From Methylocystaceae bacterium (GTDB lineage Bacteria > Pseudomonadota > Alphaproteobacteria > Rhodospirillales > Terasakiellaceae): a DNA stretch of 64,000 nucleotides. Location: contig JABXIG010000003.1 of NCBI GenBank assembly GCA_013373205.1, positions 186,001 to 250,000 on the forward strand, given 5' to 3'. Of the stretch, positions 17,576 through 27,760 are shown in pieces. Each line of letters begins with the position of its first letter. The first letter of the stretch is position 1. The notes under the pieces were generated by a model that saw only the letters and a list, made by a program, of their open reading frames with translations, was not told the DNA's origin and made no database searches. Both the position numbers and the translations under genes were made by a program.

Positions 17576-18643
17576 ATGTCTCAATCGGCACTAAAGCTCG
17601 TGGATAAGGATACCATGGATAAAAATAAAGCATTGGAAGCAGCAGTCGCGCAGATCGAACGTTCGTTCGGTAAGGGCTCCATCATGAAATTGGGCCAGCG
17701 TGAAAATGCGGTGGAAACGGAAGTGATTTCAACAGGCTCTTTGGGGCTGGATATCGGTCTTGGCATCGGTGGTGTGCCGCGCGGACGGGTTGTTGAAGTC
17801 TACGGGCCTGAAAGTTCCGGTAAAACCACCCTTGCTTTACATATCGTGGCCGAAGCGCAGAAAAATGGCGGTACCTGTGCCTTTGTCGATGCGGAACATG
17901 CGCTGGATCCGGTTTATGCACAAAAGCTCGGCTGTAATGTGGATGAGTTGCTGATTTCCCAGCCCGATGCCGGGGAACAGGCTTTGGAAATTACCGATAC
18001 TTTGGTGCGCAGTGGGGCAGTTGATGTGTTGATCGTCGATAGTGTGGCTGCGCTTGTTCCGCGTGCCGAACTTGAAGGCGAAATGGGTGATACTCATGTT
18101 GGTTTGCAAGCGCGTTTGATGAGTCAGGCCTTGCGCAAACTGACGTCATCGGTATCACGTTCCAACACGTTGGTGATTTTTATCAACCAGATCCGTATGA
18201 AAATTGGCGTGATGTTCGGAAACCCTGAAACCACAACTGGCGGGAATGCGTTGAAGTTTTATTCATCCATCCGTATGGAGATTCGCCGCATTGGTCAGAT
18301 TAAAGACCGCGACGAAGTGGTCGGTAACCAGACCCGGGTAAAAGTTGTGAAAAACAAGATGGCTCCCCCGTTCCGTACCGTTGAATTTGATATTATGTAC
18401 GGCGAAGGCATTTCCAAAATGGGTGAAATCCTTGATTTGGGGGTCAAAGGCGGGATTGTTGAAAAATCCGGTTCTTGGTTCTCGTATAATTCGACACGGA
18501 TCGGACAGGGGCGTGAAAATGCCAAGCAATTCCTGCGTGAAAATGAAGCCATGACTCAGGAAATTGAAGCTCAAATTCGCCAAAATGCAGGCTTGATTTC
18601 TGATGCGATGACCACTGGTGTGGCCGCAGATGACGAAGAGTAA
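17576..18643 (+). CDS. recA: Recombinase RecA
   Basis: 355 residues from the ATG following an AAGGGAG RBS; longer in-frame starts upstream lack family similarity. Walker [10 protein letters not shown], Walker [10 protein letters not shown] and the DNA-binding loop segments ([30 protein letters not shown]) are intact. Drives homologous recombination and LexA self-cleavage. A LexA box upstream predicts SOS control; a terminator follows. Confidence 0.98.
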   Translation: MSQSALKLVDKDTMDKNKALEAAVAQIERSFGKGSIMKLGQRENAVETEVISTGSLGLDIGLGIGGVPRGRVVEVYGPESSGKTTLALHIVAEAQKNGGTCAFVDAEHALDPVYAQKLGCNVDELLISQPDAGEQALEITDTLVRSGAVDVLIVDSVAALVPRAELEGEMGDTHVGLQARLMSQALRKLTSSVSRSNTLVIFINQIRMKIGVMFGNPETTTGGNALKFYSSIRMEIRRIGQIKDRDEVVGNQTRVKVVKNKMAPPFRTVEFDIMYGEGISKMGEILDLGVKGGIVEKSGSWFSYNSTRIGQGRENAKQFLRENEAMTQEIEAQIRQNAGLISDAMTTGVAADDEE

Positions 18644-18679
18644 TCTTTCATAAAACGAAGGATCAGTAGTTTGTCTTAT

Positions 18680-18714
18680 AAAACCGCCTTCCAGAGAGGG
18701 GAGGCGGTTTTATT
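18680..18714 (+). terminator. Terminator after recA
   Basis: AAAACCGCCT (18680-18689) pairs with AGGCGGTTTT (18702-18711), giving a 10-bp stem with A run and T run flanks. It separates recA from alaS. Confidence 0.88.
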
Positions 18715-18792
18715 TACGGCCTAGACATGGTGACTTATGCAAGGTAAAACCTACCCTCTTGAATTTATGATAACGATTTAAAGTGAAGACCT

Positions 18793-21429
18793 ATGCAAAG
18801 TGCGAACGATATCCGTAAAACGTTCCTGGATTATTTTGGTAAGAATGGTCACGAGATAGTGGATTCTTCTCCGCTGGTGCCGAGAAACGATCCGACCCTA
18901 ATGTTTACCAATGCCGGGATGGTTCAGTTTAAGAACGTCTTTACGGGCTTGGAACAACGTGATTACACCCGTGCGACCACTTCACAGAAATGTGTGCGCG
19001 CAGGCGGTAAACATAATGACTTGGAAAACGTTGGATTTACCGCACGTCACCATACATTTTTTGAAATGCTGGGGAACTTCTCTTTTGGGGATTACTTCAA
19101 GGCAGAAGCGATTGAGCTTGCCTGGAACCTGATTACAAAAGAATTTGGCTTGCCGCAGGATAAGCTGCTGGTCACCGTTTATCATGAAGATGATGAAGCT
19201 TTCGACCTTTGGAAAAAGATTGCTGGTCTGAAGGATGAAAAAATCATCCGCATCCCCACGTCGGATAACTTCTGGGCGATGGGTGATACCGGGCCGTGTG
19301 GTCCGTGTTCCGAAATTTTCTATGATCATGGGGACCATATTTGGGGTGGCCCTCCGGGCTCTCCCGAAGAAGACGGTGATCGTTTTATCGAGATTTGGAA
19401 TTTGGTCTTCATGCAATATGAACAGACCCTGGATGAACGTCTGGACTTGCCCAAACCCTCTATTGACACCGGTATGGGGCTGGAACGGATTTCTGCTGTG
19501 TTGCAAGGAACGCATGATAACTACAATGTCGATCTGTTGCGCAAATTGATCGAAGCCTCAGCCGACAAATCTTCGACGGACCCGGATGGGGATTTCAATA
19601 CTTCGCATCGTGTTATTGCTGACCATTTGCGCTCCAGTGCTTTCTTGCTGGCTGATGGTGTTTTGCCGTCCAATGAGGGGCGCGGTTATGTGCTGCGCCG
19701 GATCATGCGCCGTGCGATGCGCCATGCACATATCATTGGGGCAAAAGATCCCTTGATGCATAAACTGGTTCCAACCCTGACAGGTTTGATGGGACAGGCT
19801 TTCCCGGAACTGATCCGTGCCGAAGCCCTGATTACAGAAACGTTGGAACTGGAAGAAGCCCGCTTTAAAAAATTGCTGGATCGCGGTCTTTCCCTGCTGG
19901 ATGCTGAAACACAAAATCTGGCTGAAGGCGATGAACTGGCTGGGGATGTTGCCTTCAAGCTCTATGACACATATGGTTTCCCGGTTGATTTGACACAGGA
20001 TGCGTTGAAAGCCAAAGGCATCAATGTGGATATGGATGGGTTTGAAACCTCCATGGAAAAACAACGCGAAGAAGCCCGTAAAAACTGGGCTGGCTCAGGC
20101 GGGACAGCTGATGAAGCTGTCTGGTTTGATCTGAAAGAAAAAGTCGGCGCGACCGATTTCTTAGGATACGATACTGAAAGTGCGGAAGGTCAAATTGTAG
20201 CCATCGTCGTAGATGGCAAGCCGGTCGAAAAGGCTGAGCCGGGCACGGAAGTGACCTTGTTGTTGAACCAAACTCCTTTTTATGCAGAAAGTGGTGGTCA
20301 AGAAGGTGACCGTGGGGTTTTGAAAGTCGGTGATATTGCCGAAGTAACGGTAAGCGATACGCAAAAACGCATTCATTCGCTCTATCTTCACATCGGTAAG
20401 GTCAAAGGTGGTGTGATTTCAGTTGGGGCTGACGTATTGGCCGAGGTTGACCACGCCCGCCGTAGCGCGATCCGTTCCAACCACTCAGCGACGCACTTGC
20501 TTCATAAGGCGTTACAGCAGGAACTGGGCGATCATGTGACACAAAAAGGCTCTTTGGTGGCTGAAGAACGTTTTCGTTTTGATATTGCGCACAACAAAGG
20601 CTTAAGCCCGGCTGAAATCGCTGCGATTGAAGCCAAGGTGAATAATCAAATTCGTACGAATACAGAAGTCACCACCCGCTTGATGACCCCGGACGAAGCG
20701 GTTGAACAAGGGGCGATGGCGCTCTTTGGTGAAAAATACGGTGATGAAGTGCGCGTTGTTGCCATGGGTGATGAAGGGGGTAAGAACTTCTCAGTCGAAC
20801 TTTGTGGCGGGACACATGTGAAACGCACGGGTGATATCGGTCTGTTTAAGGTTGTCAGCGAAGGGGCGGTGGCCGCAGGCGTTCGCCGGATTGAAGCGCT
20901 GACCGGATCGGCCGCTGTTTCTTATCTGGCAGAACAGGAAGAACGTCTGAATGAAACGGCTGAATTGCTGCGTGCAACACCTGCCAACGTGACCACCCGA
21001 GTGGCCGCTTTGCTGGATGAGCGCAAAGCCATGGAACGTGAAATTGCCGACCTGCGCAAAAAACTGGCGACAGGCGGCGGCTCGGCCTCCAATGACGTCA
21101 AAGATGTCGGTGGTATAAAATATATGGGCAAAGTTCTGGACGGTATTCCTGGGAAAGAATTAAAGTCCATGGTTGATGAAATGAAAAAACAGATCGGTTC
21201 TGGCATTTGTGCCGCAGTTGCGGTTAATGATGGCAAAGCCTCTCTCGTTGTTGGTGTTACCGATGACTTGAAAGGCAGCAAAAGTGCCGTTGATCTGGTG
21301 CGTGCCGGTTCAGCAGCGGTTGGCGGTAAAGGCGGCGGTGGTCGCCCTGACATGGCACAAGCCGGTGGCCCGGACGGATCCAAGGCGCAGGATGCGTTGG
21401 ATGCGATTGAAGCTGCTATTTCTGCATAA
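18793..21429 (+). CDS. alaS: Alanyl-tRNA synthetase
   Basis: 878 residues, usual length. Class II catalytic core at the N-terminus ([41 protein letters not shown]), tRNA recognition domain, editing domain with [11 protein letters not shown] (Zn-ligand HxxxH) and [13 protein letters not shown], and the C-terminal oligomerisation domain ending in a [12 protein letters not shown] motif. It follows recA, an arrangement common in bacteria. Confidence 0.98.
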   Translation: MQSANDIRKTFLDYFGKNGHEIVDSSPLVPRNDPTLMFTNAGMVQFKNVFTGLEQRDYTRATTSQKCVRAGGKHNDLENVGFTARHHTFFEMLGNFSFGDYFKAEAIELAWNLITKEFGLPQDKLLVTVYHEDDEAFDLWKKIAGLKDEKIIRIPTSDNFWAMGDTGPCGPCSEIFYDHGDHIWGGPPGSPEEDGDRFIEIWNLVFMQYEQTLDERLDLPKPSIDTGMGLERISAVLQGTHDNYNVDLLRKLIEASADKSSTDPDGDFNTSHRVIADHLRSSAFLLADGVLPSNEGRGYVLRRIMRRAMRHAHIIGAKDPLMHKLVPTLTGLMGQAFPELIRAEALITETLELEEARFKKLLDRGLSLLDAETQNLAEGDELAGDVAFKLYDTYGFPVDLTQDALKAKGINVDMDGFETSMEKQREEARKNWAGSGGTADEAVWFDLKEKVGATDFLGYDTESAEGQIVAIVVDGKPVEKAEPGTEVTLLLNQTPFYAESGGQEGDRGVLKVGDIAEVTVSDTQKRIHSLYLHIGKVKGGVISVGADVLAEVDHARRSAIRSNHSATHLLHKALQQELGDHVTQKGSLVAEERFRFDIAHNKGLSPAEIAAIEAKVNNQIRTNTEVTTRLMTPDEAVEQGAMALFGEKYGDEVRVVAMGDEGGKNFSVELCGGTHVKRTGDIGLFKVVSEGAVAAGVRRIEALTGSAAVSYLAEQEERLNETAELLRATPANVTTRVAALLDERKAMEREIADLRKKLATGGGSASNDVKDVGGIKYMGKVLDGIPGKELKSMVDEMKKQIGSGICAAVAVNDGKASLVVGVTDDLKGSKSAVDLVRAGSAAVGGKGGGGRPDMAQAGGPDGSKAQDALDAIEAAISA

Positions 21430-21443
21430 AAAGGGCGGGTGTT

Positions 21444-22016
21444 ATGGAACTGCTGATCTTGGGATTAATCTTGTGGTCTGCGGCCCATATGGTGCCTGTC
21501 GTTGCCCCGACCTTTCGTCAGGGGCTGGTCACAAAACTGGGAGAATGGCCCTATAAAGGTGCGTTCTCCTTTGTGATTTTTGCATCCGTTGCGTTGATGG
21601 TTCTGGGATGGCGTTCTATTGAAACGTTGAGGCCCCTTTATGATTTTTATAGCATCGCGGCTTTCCCGGCACTGATCCTGATTTTGGTTGGTTTTGTCTT
21701 AATCGCAGCCTCTATTTTACCAAGTAATTTTCGTAGAACCTTTCGCCATCCTCAATTGCTGGGATTTTCCCTATGGGCTTTCGCACATTTGTGCGTAAAT
21801 GGGGACGTGCGATCTGTTGTGCTGTTTGGCGGATTGCTTTTGTGGTCCGTGGCAACGATTTTTCTGTTGAACAAGCGTGATGGCGCATTTCAAAAACCGG
21901 AAAAACAACTCCCACACAAGGGCGTGATGGTGGCGGCTCTTGGTTTTGTGCTTTTCATCGTTGCGGTGAGAGGGCATGAATATTTTACCGGTGTGGCTTT
22001 AAGTGCCGGTTCTTAA
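21444..22016 (+). CDS. NnrU-like integral membrane protein
   Basis: 190 residues with about five or six membrane helices. The start LILGLILWSAAHMVPVVAPTFR and the central FRHPQLLGFSLWAFAHLCVNGDVRS are NnrU-family signatures, with conserved His residues that could bind haem. NnrU was named from denitrifiers and is also related to a carotenoid isomerase family; its reaction is not settled. It starts 14 bases after alaS and may be cotranscribed. No denitrification gene is visible nearby. Confidence 0.8.
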   Translation: MELLILGLILWSAAHMVPVVAPTFRQGLVTKLGEWPYKGAFSFVIFASVALMVLGWRSIETLRPLYDFYSIAAFPALILILVGFVLIAASILPSNFRRTFRHPQLLGFSLWAFAHLCVNGDVRSVVLFGGLLLWSVATIFLLNKRDGAFQKPEKQLPHKGVMVAALGFVLFIVAVRGHEYFTGVALSAGS

Positions 22017-22225
22017 AAGCTGTGTAAATCGCACCGATAGCGAGTCATCCATTCGTCATTGATTTGACGTTGTTGTTTCAGCGGGCTTGATTCCAGCTTG
22101 AAAGATTTTTCGGTTTATAGCCCATTGAATTATAGATAGGGCGGCAGGTTTGGTCCGGTCAGGCGATCAAACCTTCGTAGGGGGGCTGATCGTATGATGC
22201 ATCATGAAAAGGATCATGTCCCAGC

Positions 22226-23056
22226 CTATTCTTTTTTGTTAAAAAATTGCCCCGGCGTAACCCCCAGTGCTTTTTTAAACATAGCGCTAAACGCACTTTG
22301 AGAGGAATAGCCAAGGTCTTCGGCGATATGGGAAATGGGCCGATTGGCGGCGAGCCTGCTTAAAGCTTCCAGCAAGCGGGCCTGTTGGCGCCATTGTCCA
22401 AAGGTCATGTCGGTCTGTTTTTTAAAGTTGCGCGCAAGGGTACGGGTCGTAGTGTTTAAATGACGGGCCCAGTCTTGAAGGGTGCGTTCATCATCCGGGT
22501 GATCTTTCAGGTAAGCTGCGATCACCTGCACAGGTCCTGTGTCCGGTACGGGCAGGTGAAGCGAGCTGGACGGGGCTGCTTTTAAGCAATCCAGCAAGAC
22601 TTGGGCAAGACGGCCTTGCGCGCCATCTGGGTCATAAAGGGGCGGGTAGGTGACAGCTTCGGCGATCAATTCACGTAGTAAAGGGGTCACAAACATGACC
22701 TGACAGTGACCCGGCAGCCCGTCAAGTGCATGGGGAGCGACATACATATTACGCAAAGTCACCGTATGAATAACCTTGATACTATGGATCACTTTGGGCG
22801 GTATCCACACGGCACGTTGCGGCGGGATGACCCAGATGAAGCCTTCAGCCATTACCTGCATGACCCCGCTTGCAGCATAAAGCAACTGTCCCCATTCGTG
22901 TGAATGGGGGGAGGCTTCGGTCCCTTTTTCACGCACGCCTTCGCGCAATGTTATATCGCGCGGGATATCTTCCAGCCGCTTAATTTCAATACCGTCATCG
23001 CTGCGAAACGGTTTGAAAGTGGAAACGAGTGTCTCTTTTGCTTTAATTTTTGTCAT
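22226..23056 (-). CDS. AraC-family transcriptional regulator
   Basis: 276 residues. An N-terminal cupin domain (SPHSHEWGQLLYAASGVMQV, WIPPKVIHSIKV) is followed by a two-helix-turn-helix AraC domain (about 185-272), ending with HIAEDLGYSSQSAFSAMFKKALGVTPGQF. The layout resembles NimR-type regulators that control an adjacent MFS exporter. The divergent MFS gene and an inverted repeat between them support local regulation. Ligand unknown. Confidence 0.9.
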   Translation of the reverse strand: MTKIKAKETLVSTFKPFRSDDGIEIKRLEDIPRDITLREGVREKGTEASPHSHEWGQLLYAASGVMQVMAEGFIWVIPPQRAVWIPPKVIHSIKVIHTVTLRNMYVAPHALDGLPGHCQVMFVTPLLRELIAEAVTYPPLYDPDGAQGRLAQVLLDCLKAAPSSSLHLPVPDTGPVQVIAAYLKDHPDDERTLQDWARHLNTTTRTLARNFKKQTDMTFGQWRQQARLLEALSRLAANRPISHIAEDLGYSSQSAFSAMFKKALGVTPGQFFNKKE

Positions 23057-23080
23057 ATACCAGTATATACGACATTTTAA

Positions 23081-23107
23081 AATGGATATAAAGTGGGACT
23101 ATCCATT
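23081..23107. promoter_or_regulatory. Inverted-repeat operator candidate between araC-type gene and MFS gene
   Basis: AATGGATA (23081-23088) and TATCCATT (23100-23107) are perfect 8-base arms separated by 11 bases, one-and-a-half to two helical turns apart centre to centre. It lies 25 bases from both start codons, well placed for autoregulation and control of the transporter. Confidence 0.6.
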
Positions 23108-23131
23108 AAATTTTGAAAAAGAGATTTCGCG

Positions 23132-24331
23132 ATGTCCCCCACATCTCGTTTTAAACGTCCCGAATTCCTGCTGTTTGTCATGGCCGCGGCTATGCCGCTG
23201 GCTTTTGGTGTCTGGCAGGCGTTGTTGAATAATTTTGCGATTGAACGTGCTGCTTTCAGCGGTGTTGAAATCGGTATCCTTCAGTCCTTGCGTGAAATTC
23301 CCGGCTTTTTGGCCTTTGCCGTTGTGTTTGTTTTGTTGTTGATGCGTGAACAGACACTGGCTTTATTGTCCCTCTTGTTACTGGGGGTCGGTACAGCGAT
23401 GACGGGATATTTTCCCTCTATCATCGGGCTTTATGCCACCACTGTTATTATGTCGTTGGGCTTTCATTATTATGAAACGGTCAACCAGTCCCTACAGCTA
23501 CAATGGTTTGATAAAGACCACGCCGCCCATAATATGGGGCGTATGATAGCCATTGGCTCCTTTACCTCCCTCATCGCTTTTGGTTTGGTTTGGTTGTTGC
23601 TGGATATTACCAAGATGGAGATGGAGCATGTTTATCTTTTAGGTGGCGGGGCGACGGCTGCTTTTGCTGTGTTCTGTTGGTTTTATTTCCCAAAGTTTCC
23701 GCAAAAAGTCGAACAGCATAAAACGATTATTTTGCGTAAACGTTACTGGCTTTATTATGCCCTGACGTTTATGAGCGGGGCACGTCGTCAAATTTTCGTG
23801 GTCTTTGCTGGTTTCTTGATGGTTGAAAAGTTTGGCTTTGATGCCGCAGCCATTTCCATCATGTTTCTGGCCAACGGGGCCTTAAATATGCTTGTTGCTC
23901 CTAAGATCGGTCAATTGATTGGGAAATGGGGGGAACGTAGATCCTTAGGTTTTGAATATATTGGCCTGATCCTTGTCTTTACGGCTTATGCTTTTGTTGA
24001 AAATCCGTGGGTTGCGGTGGTGCTTTATATTCTGGACCATTTATTTTTCTCCATGGCGATTGCGATGAAAACCTATTTCCAGAAAATTGCCGACCCAAAA
24101 GATATGGCTCCGACGGCAGGTGTTTCTTTCACCATTAACCATATTGCGGCTGTTGTCTTGCCTGCCGCTTATGGTGTTTTGTGGATCTTCTCCCCCGCAG
24201 CGGTGTTTTTAACCGGGGCCGGGCTGGCTTTTATCTCGCTTGTTTTATCCAGATTTGTGCCGGTGAAGCCCGTAGAAGGTAATGAAGTTTGTTGGAAAAA
24301 GCCTGTTGAGGCCGTCCAACCTGCGGAATAA
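23132..24331 (+). CDS. Major facilitator superfamily transporter
   Basis: 399 residues, about 12 membrane helices, no signal peptide. The body shows MFS-like glycine patterns (for example LGVGTAMTGYFPSIIGLYATTVIMSLGFH) but I cannot place it in a substrate class. The divergent AraC-type regulator suggests an inducible exporter or importer for a small molecule. A long hairpin follows the stop codon. Confidence 0.85.
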   Translation: MSPTSRFKRPEFLLFVMAAAMPLAFGVWQALLNNFAIERAAFSGVEIGILQSLREIPGFLAFAVVFVLLLMREQTLALLSLLLLGVGTAMTGYFPSIIGLYATTVIMSLGFHYYETVNQSLQLQWFDKDHAAHNMGRMIAIGSFTSLIAFGLVWLLLDITKMEMEHVYLLGGGATAAFAVFCWFYFPKFPQKVEQHKTIILRKRYWLYYALTFMSGARRQIFVVFAGFLMVEKFGFDAAAISIMFLANGALNMLVAPKIGQLIGKWGERRSLGFEYIGLILVFTAYAFVENPWVAVVLYILDHLFFSMAIAMKTYFQKIADPKDMAPTAGVSFTINHIAAVVLPAAYGVLWIFSPAAVFLTGAGLAFISLVLSRFVPVKPVEGNEVCWKKPVEAVQPAE

Positions 24332-24332
24332 C

Positions 24333-24387
24333 TTGATTGAGAACGATTTGCGATTTACTTTAGGTTTATCGTAAATCGTTCAATCAA
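24333..24387 (+). terminator. Long imperfect hairpin after the MFS gene
   Basis: TTGATTG, AACGATTT and CGAT (24333-24354) pair in order with ATCG, AAATCGTT and CAATCAA (24368-24387), giving 19 base pairs with one two-base bulge and one mismatch. A weak T-rich run follows. It probably ends the MFS transcript but stands only 16 bases before moxR, so it may also shape the moxR leader. Confidence 0.6.
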
Positions 24388-24402
24388 TTAGGTTTTGTCT
24401 TT

Positions 24403-25251
24403 ATGAGCTTTACAGGTACGGAAAATTATGTCGCCACAGATGACTTGCGTGTGGCGGTGAATGCGGCGATTAATCTGGAACGTCCGCTTTTGGTGAAAGG
24501 GGAACCGGGAACAGGTAAAACAGTTCTGGCCCACGAAATTTCAAAAGCCCTGAACGCGCCCTTGATCGAATGGCATGTGAAATCCACCACCAAAGCCCAA
24601 CAGGGCCTTTATGAATATGATGCAGTATCTCGCTTGCGTGATTCCCAGCTTGGGGATGAACGGGTGCATGATATTTCAAACTACATTGTGCGCGGTAAAC
24701 TGTGGGAAGCTTTTGAAAGAGAAGAACGCCCCGTCCTGTTGATTGACGAGATCGACAAGGCTGATATCGAATTCCCCAATGATTTGTTGCTTGAATTGGA
24801 TCGCATGCAGTTTCATGTCTATGAAACGAAAGAAACCGTGAAGGCGCGCAACCGCCCCATTATTGTGATTACATCGAATAACGAAAAAGAATTGCCGGAT
24901 GCTTTCCTGCGTCGCTGCTTTTTTCATTACATTCGTTTTCCCGATAAAGAAACAATGGCCGAAATCGTGGATGTTCATTATCCAGGTCTGCAAAAAAGAC
25001 TGGTGAGCGAAGCCCTGAACGCGTTTTACGATCTGCGTGATGTACCGGGCCTGAAGAAAAAACCATCGACATCTGAACTGCTCGATTGGATCAAATTGCT
25101 GATGGTGGAAGATATTCCGCCTGAAGTTTTGCGCAGTGATGATAACAAGAAAACAATCCCGCCGTTGCATGGTGCCTTGTTAAAAAATGAACAAGACATT
25201 CATTTGTTTGAACGTCTTGCCTTTATGGCCAGACGCGGTGGAGGGGCGTAA
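24403..25251 (+). CDS. MoxR-family AAA+ ATPase
   Basis: 282 residues. Walker A GEPGTGKT, Walker B LLIDEIDKAD, sensor 1 ITSNNEKELPDAFLRRC and the C-terminal helical lid match the CoxD-like branch of MoxR ATPases. These act as chaperones with VWA-domain partners to activate or insert cofactors into target complexes. Here the VWA partner is two genes downstream with a mechanosensitive channel gene between. The gap to that gene is 5 bases, so the three are one operon. Confidence 0.92.
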   Translation: MSFTGTENYVATDDLRVAVNAAINLERPLLVKGEPGTGKTVLAHEISKALNAPLIEWHVKSTTKAQQGLYEYDAVSRLRDSQLGDERVHDISNYIVRGKLWEAFEREERPVLLIDEIDKADIEFPNDLLLELDRMQFHVYETKETVKARNRPIIVITSNNEKELPDAFLRRCFFHYIRFPDKETMAEIVDVHYPGLQKRLVSEALNAFYDLRDVPGLKKKPSTSELLDWIKLLMVEDIPPEVLRSDDNKKTIPPLHGALLKNEQDIHLFERLAFMARRGGGA

Positions 25252-25256
25252 ACACC

Positions 25257-26588
25257 GTGTTTCAGGAACTGTTGAAAGATTTTGTCTATAAGGATGAAGC
25301 GTTAGAACTGATTAACGCCCTGCATGTCTGGGTGCTTACTCATGTTTTGGTGTTGGACAATCTGAAACAGTTGGCAATCATCATCACGATTTTTGTGGTT
25401 GGACGGTTACTGAAACGAAAATTCATCCGGCTTGTCTCCAAAATTCATTTACCGGAACAGGCCCAGCGGTTTGAACGTCCCCTTAAACATATCCTCGCAC
25501 CGCTTGTATTGCCTTTGTTTTTAGCGGTGACGCTTTGGTTTACCCTTTATGCCTTACGTAGTTTTGGTCAATCGGTACAGATTTTAAATCTGGTTCTCAG
25601 CCTTTTGATGGCCTGGATTGTTATTCGCTTTGCCTCGACTTTTATACAGGATCGTGGCTGGTCAAAACTGGTCAGTGTATCTGCCTGGACGGTTGCAGCG
25701 CTTAATATCGTTGGGATGCTGGATGTGACGATGGAATTCCTGGACAGTCTGGCGTTCAGTTTTGGCGAGATGCATTTCTCTTTACTGGGCGTGGTCAAGG
25801 GTCTGATTGCGATTGGTATCCTTTTTTGGTTTTTCTCGCTTCTGGAAGGGATGGCCAAACGTCGCATTGATGGGGTTGAAAACCTGACACCATCCGCCAA
25901 GGTACTGTTAAAGAAATTTATGCGCTTTGGGCTGATTATTGTCGGGGTGCTGGTGTCGCTTGATGCCATGGGGATTGATTTGACCGCTTTGGCTGTCTTT
26001 TCCGGTGCGATTGGTATCGGTCTTGGTTTTGGTTTGCAAAAAGTTGCCTCCAACCTTGTCAGCGGTGTGATCTTGTTGATGGATAGATCGGTAAAACCCG
26101 GTGATGTAATTGCGCTAAGCGGCACCTACGGGCGGATTGATAAGCTCAGCGGTCGGTATGTTTCGGTTATCACACGCGATGGTACGGAACATCTGATCCC
26201 TAACGAAGAACTGATTACCCAACGGGTGGAAAACTGGTCTTTTTCTGACACAAATGTGCGCCAGCGTGCCATGGTCGGGATTGATTATTCGGCCGATGTC
26301 AGTCTCGCTATGTCTTTATGTGAAGAAGCGGCCAATGAGCTGCCTCGTATCGTGCGCACCCCTGCACCACGTTGTTTATTGCGCGAATTTGCAGATAGTT
26401 CGGTCAATATCGAACTGCGTTTCTGGGTTAGTGATCCGCATAATGGTCTGGGCAATATCCGCAGCGAAGTTTTGCTGAAAATATGGGATAAATTCCATGA
26501 ACATGGTGTGGCTTTCCCATATCCACAACGCGATATCCATTTAAAAACAGAAGTTCCCGTCCGTATCCTGCGCGGGGAGAAAGAATAA
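25257..26588 (+). CDS. MscS-family mechanosensitive channel
   Basis: 443 residues, GTG start. Four or five N-terminal membrane helices are followed by the pore helix TM3 with GAIGIGLGFGLQKVASNLVSG, the Gly/Ala-patterned MscS signature, and the beta domain (VKPGDVIALSG, RDGTEHLIPNEELI). MscS channels release solutes on hypo-osmotic shock. Its place between a MoxR ATPase and a VWA gene, with 5-base and 1-base junctions, is unusual and suggests that the channel may be a client or partner of that pair. Confidence 0.92.
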   Translation: MFQELLKDFVYKDEALELINALHVWVLTHVLVLDNLKQLAIIITIFVVGRLLKRKFIRLVSKIHLPEQAQRFERPLKHILAPLVLPLFLAVTLWFTLYALRSFGQSVQILNLVLSLLMAWIVIRFASTFIQDRGWSKLVSVSAWTVAALNIVGMLDVTMEFLDSLAFSFGEMHFSLLGVVKGLIAIGILFWFFSLLEGMAKRRIDGVENLTPSAKVLLKKFMRFGLIIVGVLVSLDAMGIDLTALAVFSGAIGIGLGFGLQKVASNLVSGVILLMDRSVKPGDVIALSGTYGRIDKLSGRYVSVITRDGTEHLIPNEELITQRVENWSFSDTNVRQRAMVGIDYSADVSLAMSLCEEAANELPRIVRTPAPRCLLREFADSSVNIELRFWVSDPHNGLGNIRSEVLLKIWDKFHEHGVAFPYPQRDIHLKTEVPVRILRGEKE

Positions 26589-27760
26589 TGTTTCTAAACC
26601 TCTTTTTTGAACTGAAAGAAGCCAAGGTCCCGGTTTCTTTAAAAGAATATCTTTTGCTGATGGAAGCCATGGATAAGGGCGTGGCTGAATATTCACTGGA
26701 TGATTTTTATTATCTGGCGCGTTCTGCCCTGGTGAAAGATGAACGCCATCTCGATAAATTTGATCGTGTCTTTGGTCATGTCTTTAAAGGACTGGAAGCG
26801 GCCCAAGGCGATGCGGTTGATATCCCGGAAGAATGGTTGCGCAAGATGGCGGAGAAACTGCTCAGCGAAGAAGAAAAAGCTCAAATTGAGAGCATGGGCG
26901 GCTGGGACAAATTGATGGAGACGTTGAAAAAGCGTCTGGAAGAACAAAAGGAACGTCACCAAGGCGGCAATAAATGGATTGGGACGGCGGGAACCTCGCC
27001 CTTTGGGGCTTATGGCTATAACCCGGAAGGGATCCGCATTGGTCAAAAGGAATCGCGTCATCGCAGGGCGGTTAAAGTCTGGGACAAGCGCGAGTTCAAG
27101 AATTTGGATGATCAGGTGGAATTGGGCACGCGTAATATCAAAGTGGCCTTGCGTCGCTTACGTAAATTTGCCCGAACCGGCGCGCAGACCCAGCTTGATC
27201 TGGATGACACCATTAAATCCACAGCGCATAAAGGCTTTCTGGATATCAAGATGGTGGCAGAACGCCATAATGCGGTGAAGGTTTTGCTTTTCTTTGATGT
27301 GGGCGGGTCCATGGATGACCATATCAAAGTCTGTGAAGAAATGTTTTCAGCGTGCCGCACCGAATTTAAACATTTGGAATATTTTTATTTCCACAACTGT
27401 ATCTACGAAGGGGTGTGGAAAGATAATAAGCGCCGCCATAGTGATGTGATCCCGCTTTGGGATGTGTTGCATACGTACCCAAGTGATTACAAAGTGATCT
27501 TTGTGGGGGATGCATCCATGAGCCCCTATGAAATCAGCTATCCCGGCGGCGCGGTGGAATATTGGAACGAAGAAGCGGGTGCCACATGGATGCAGCGTGT
27601 TTTAGATGTCTATCCACATGCGGTCTGGATTAATCCCGTGCGGCAACAATCGTGGCGCCACACCTTGTCCATTCAGATGATCCAACAGCTGATGGGCGGG
27701 CGTATGTATGGGTTGACCTTGGAAGGTATTGATCAGGCCATTCAAGAACTCAACAAGTAG
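26588..27760 (+). CDS. VWA-domain protein (CoxE-like), MoxR partner
   Basis: 390 residues. The C-terminal half is a von Willebrand A domain with a metal site variant: D237-V-G-G-S-M replaces the common DxSGS, followed by the Thr/Asp-bearing regions FVGDASMSPYE. The N-terminal 150 residues are helical and charged. CoxE-like VWA proteins work with MoxR ATPases. The start codon overlaps the mscS stop (TAATG). The gene ends flush against the convergent ion channel gene with no spacer. Confidence 0.88.
   Translation: MFLNLFFELKEAKVPVSLKEYLLLMEAMDKGVAEYSLDDFYYLARSALVKDERHLDKFDRVFGHVFKGLEAAQGDAVDIPEEWLRKMAEKLLSEEEKAQIESMGGWDKLMETLKKRLEEQKERHQGGNKWIGTAGTSPFGAYGYNPEGIRIGQKESRHRRAVKVWDKREFKNLDDQVELGTRNIKVALRRLRKFARTGAQTQLDLDDTIKSTAHKGFLDIKMVAERHNAVKVLLFFDVGGSMDDHIKVCEEMFSACRTEFKHLEYFYFHNCIYEGVWKDNKRRHSDVIPLWDVLHTYPSDYKVIFVGDASMSPYEISYPGGAVEYWNEEAGATWMQRVLDVYPHAVWINPVRQQSWRHTLSIQMIQQLMGGRMYGLTLEGIDQAIQELNK

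Noticed and set aside
22017-22225. Possible structured RNA between the NnrU-like and AraC-type genes (AGGTTTG/CAAACCT dyad)
   Set aside because: No T run, no known RNA signature; region is just the convergent 3' ends, so no feature was claimed.
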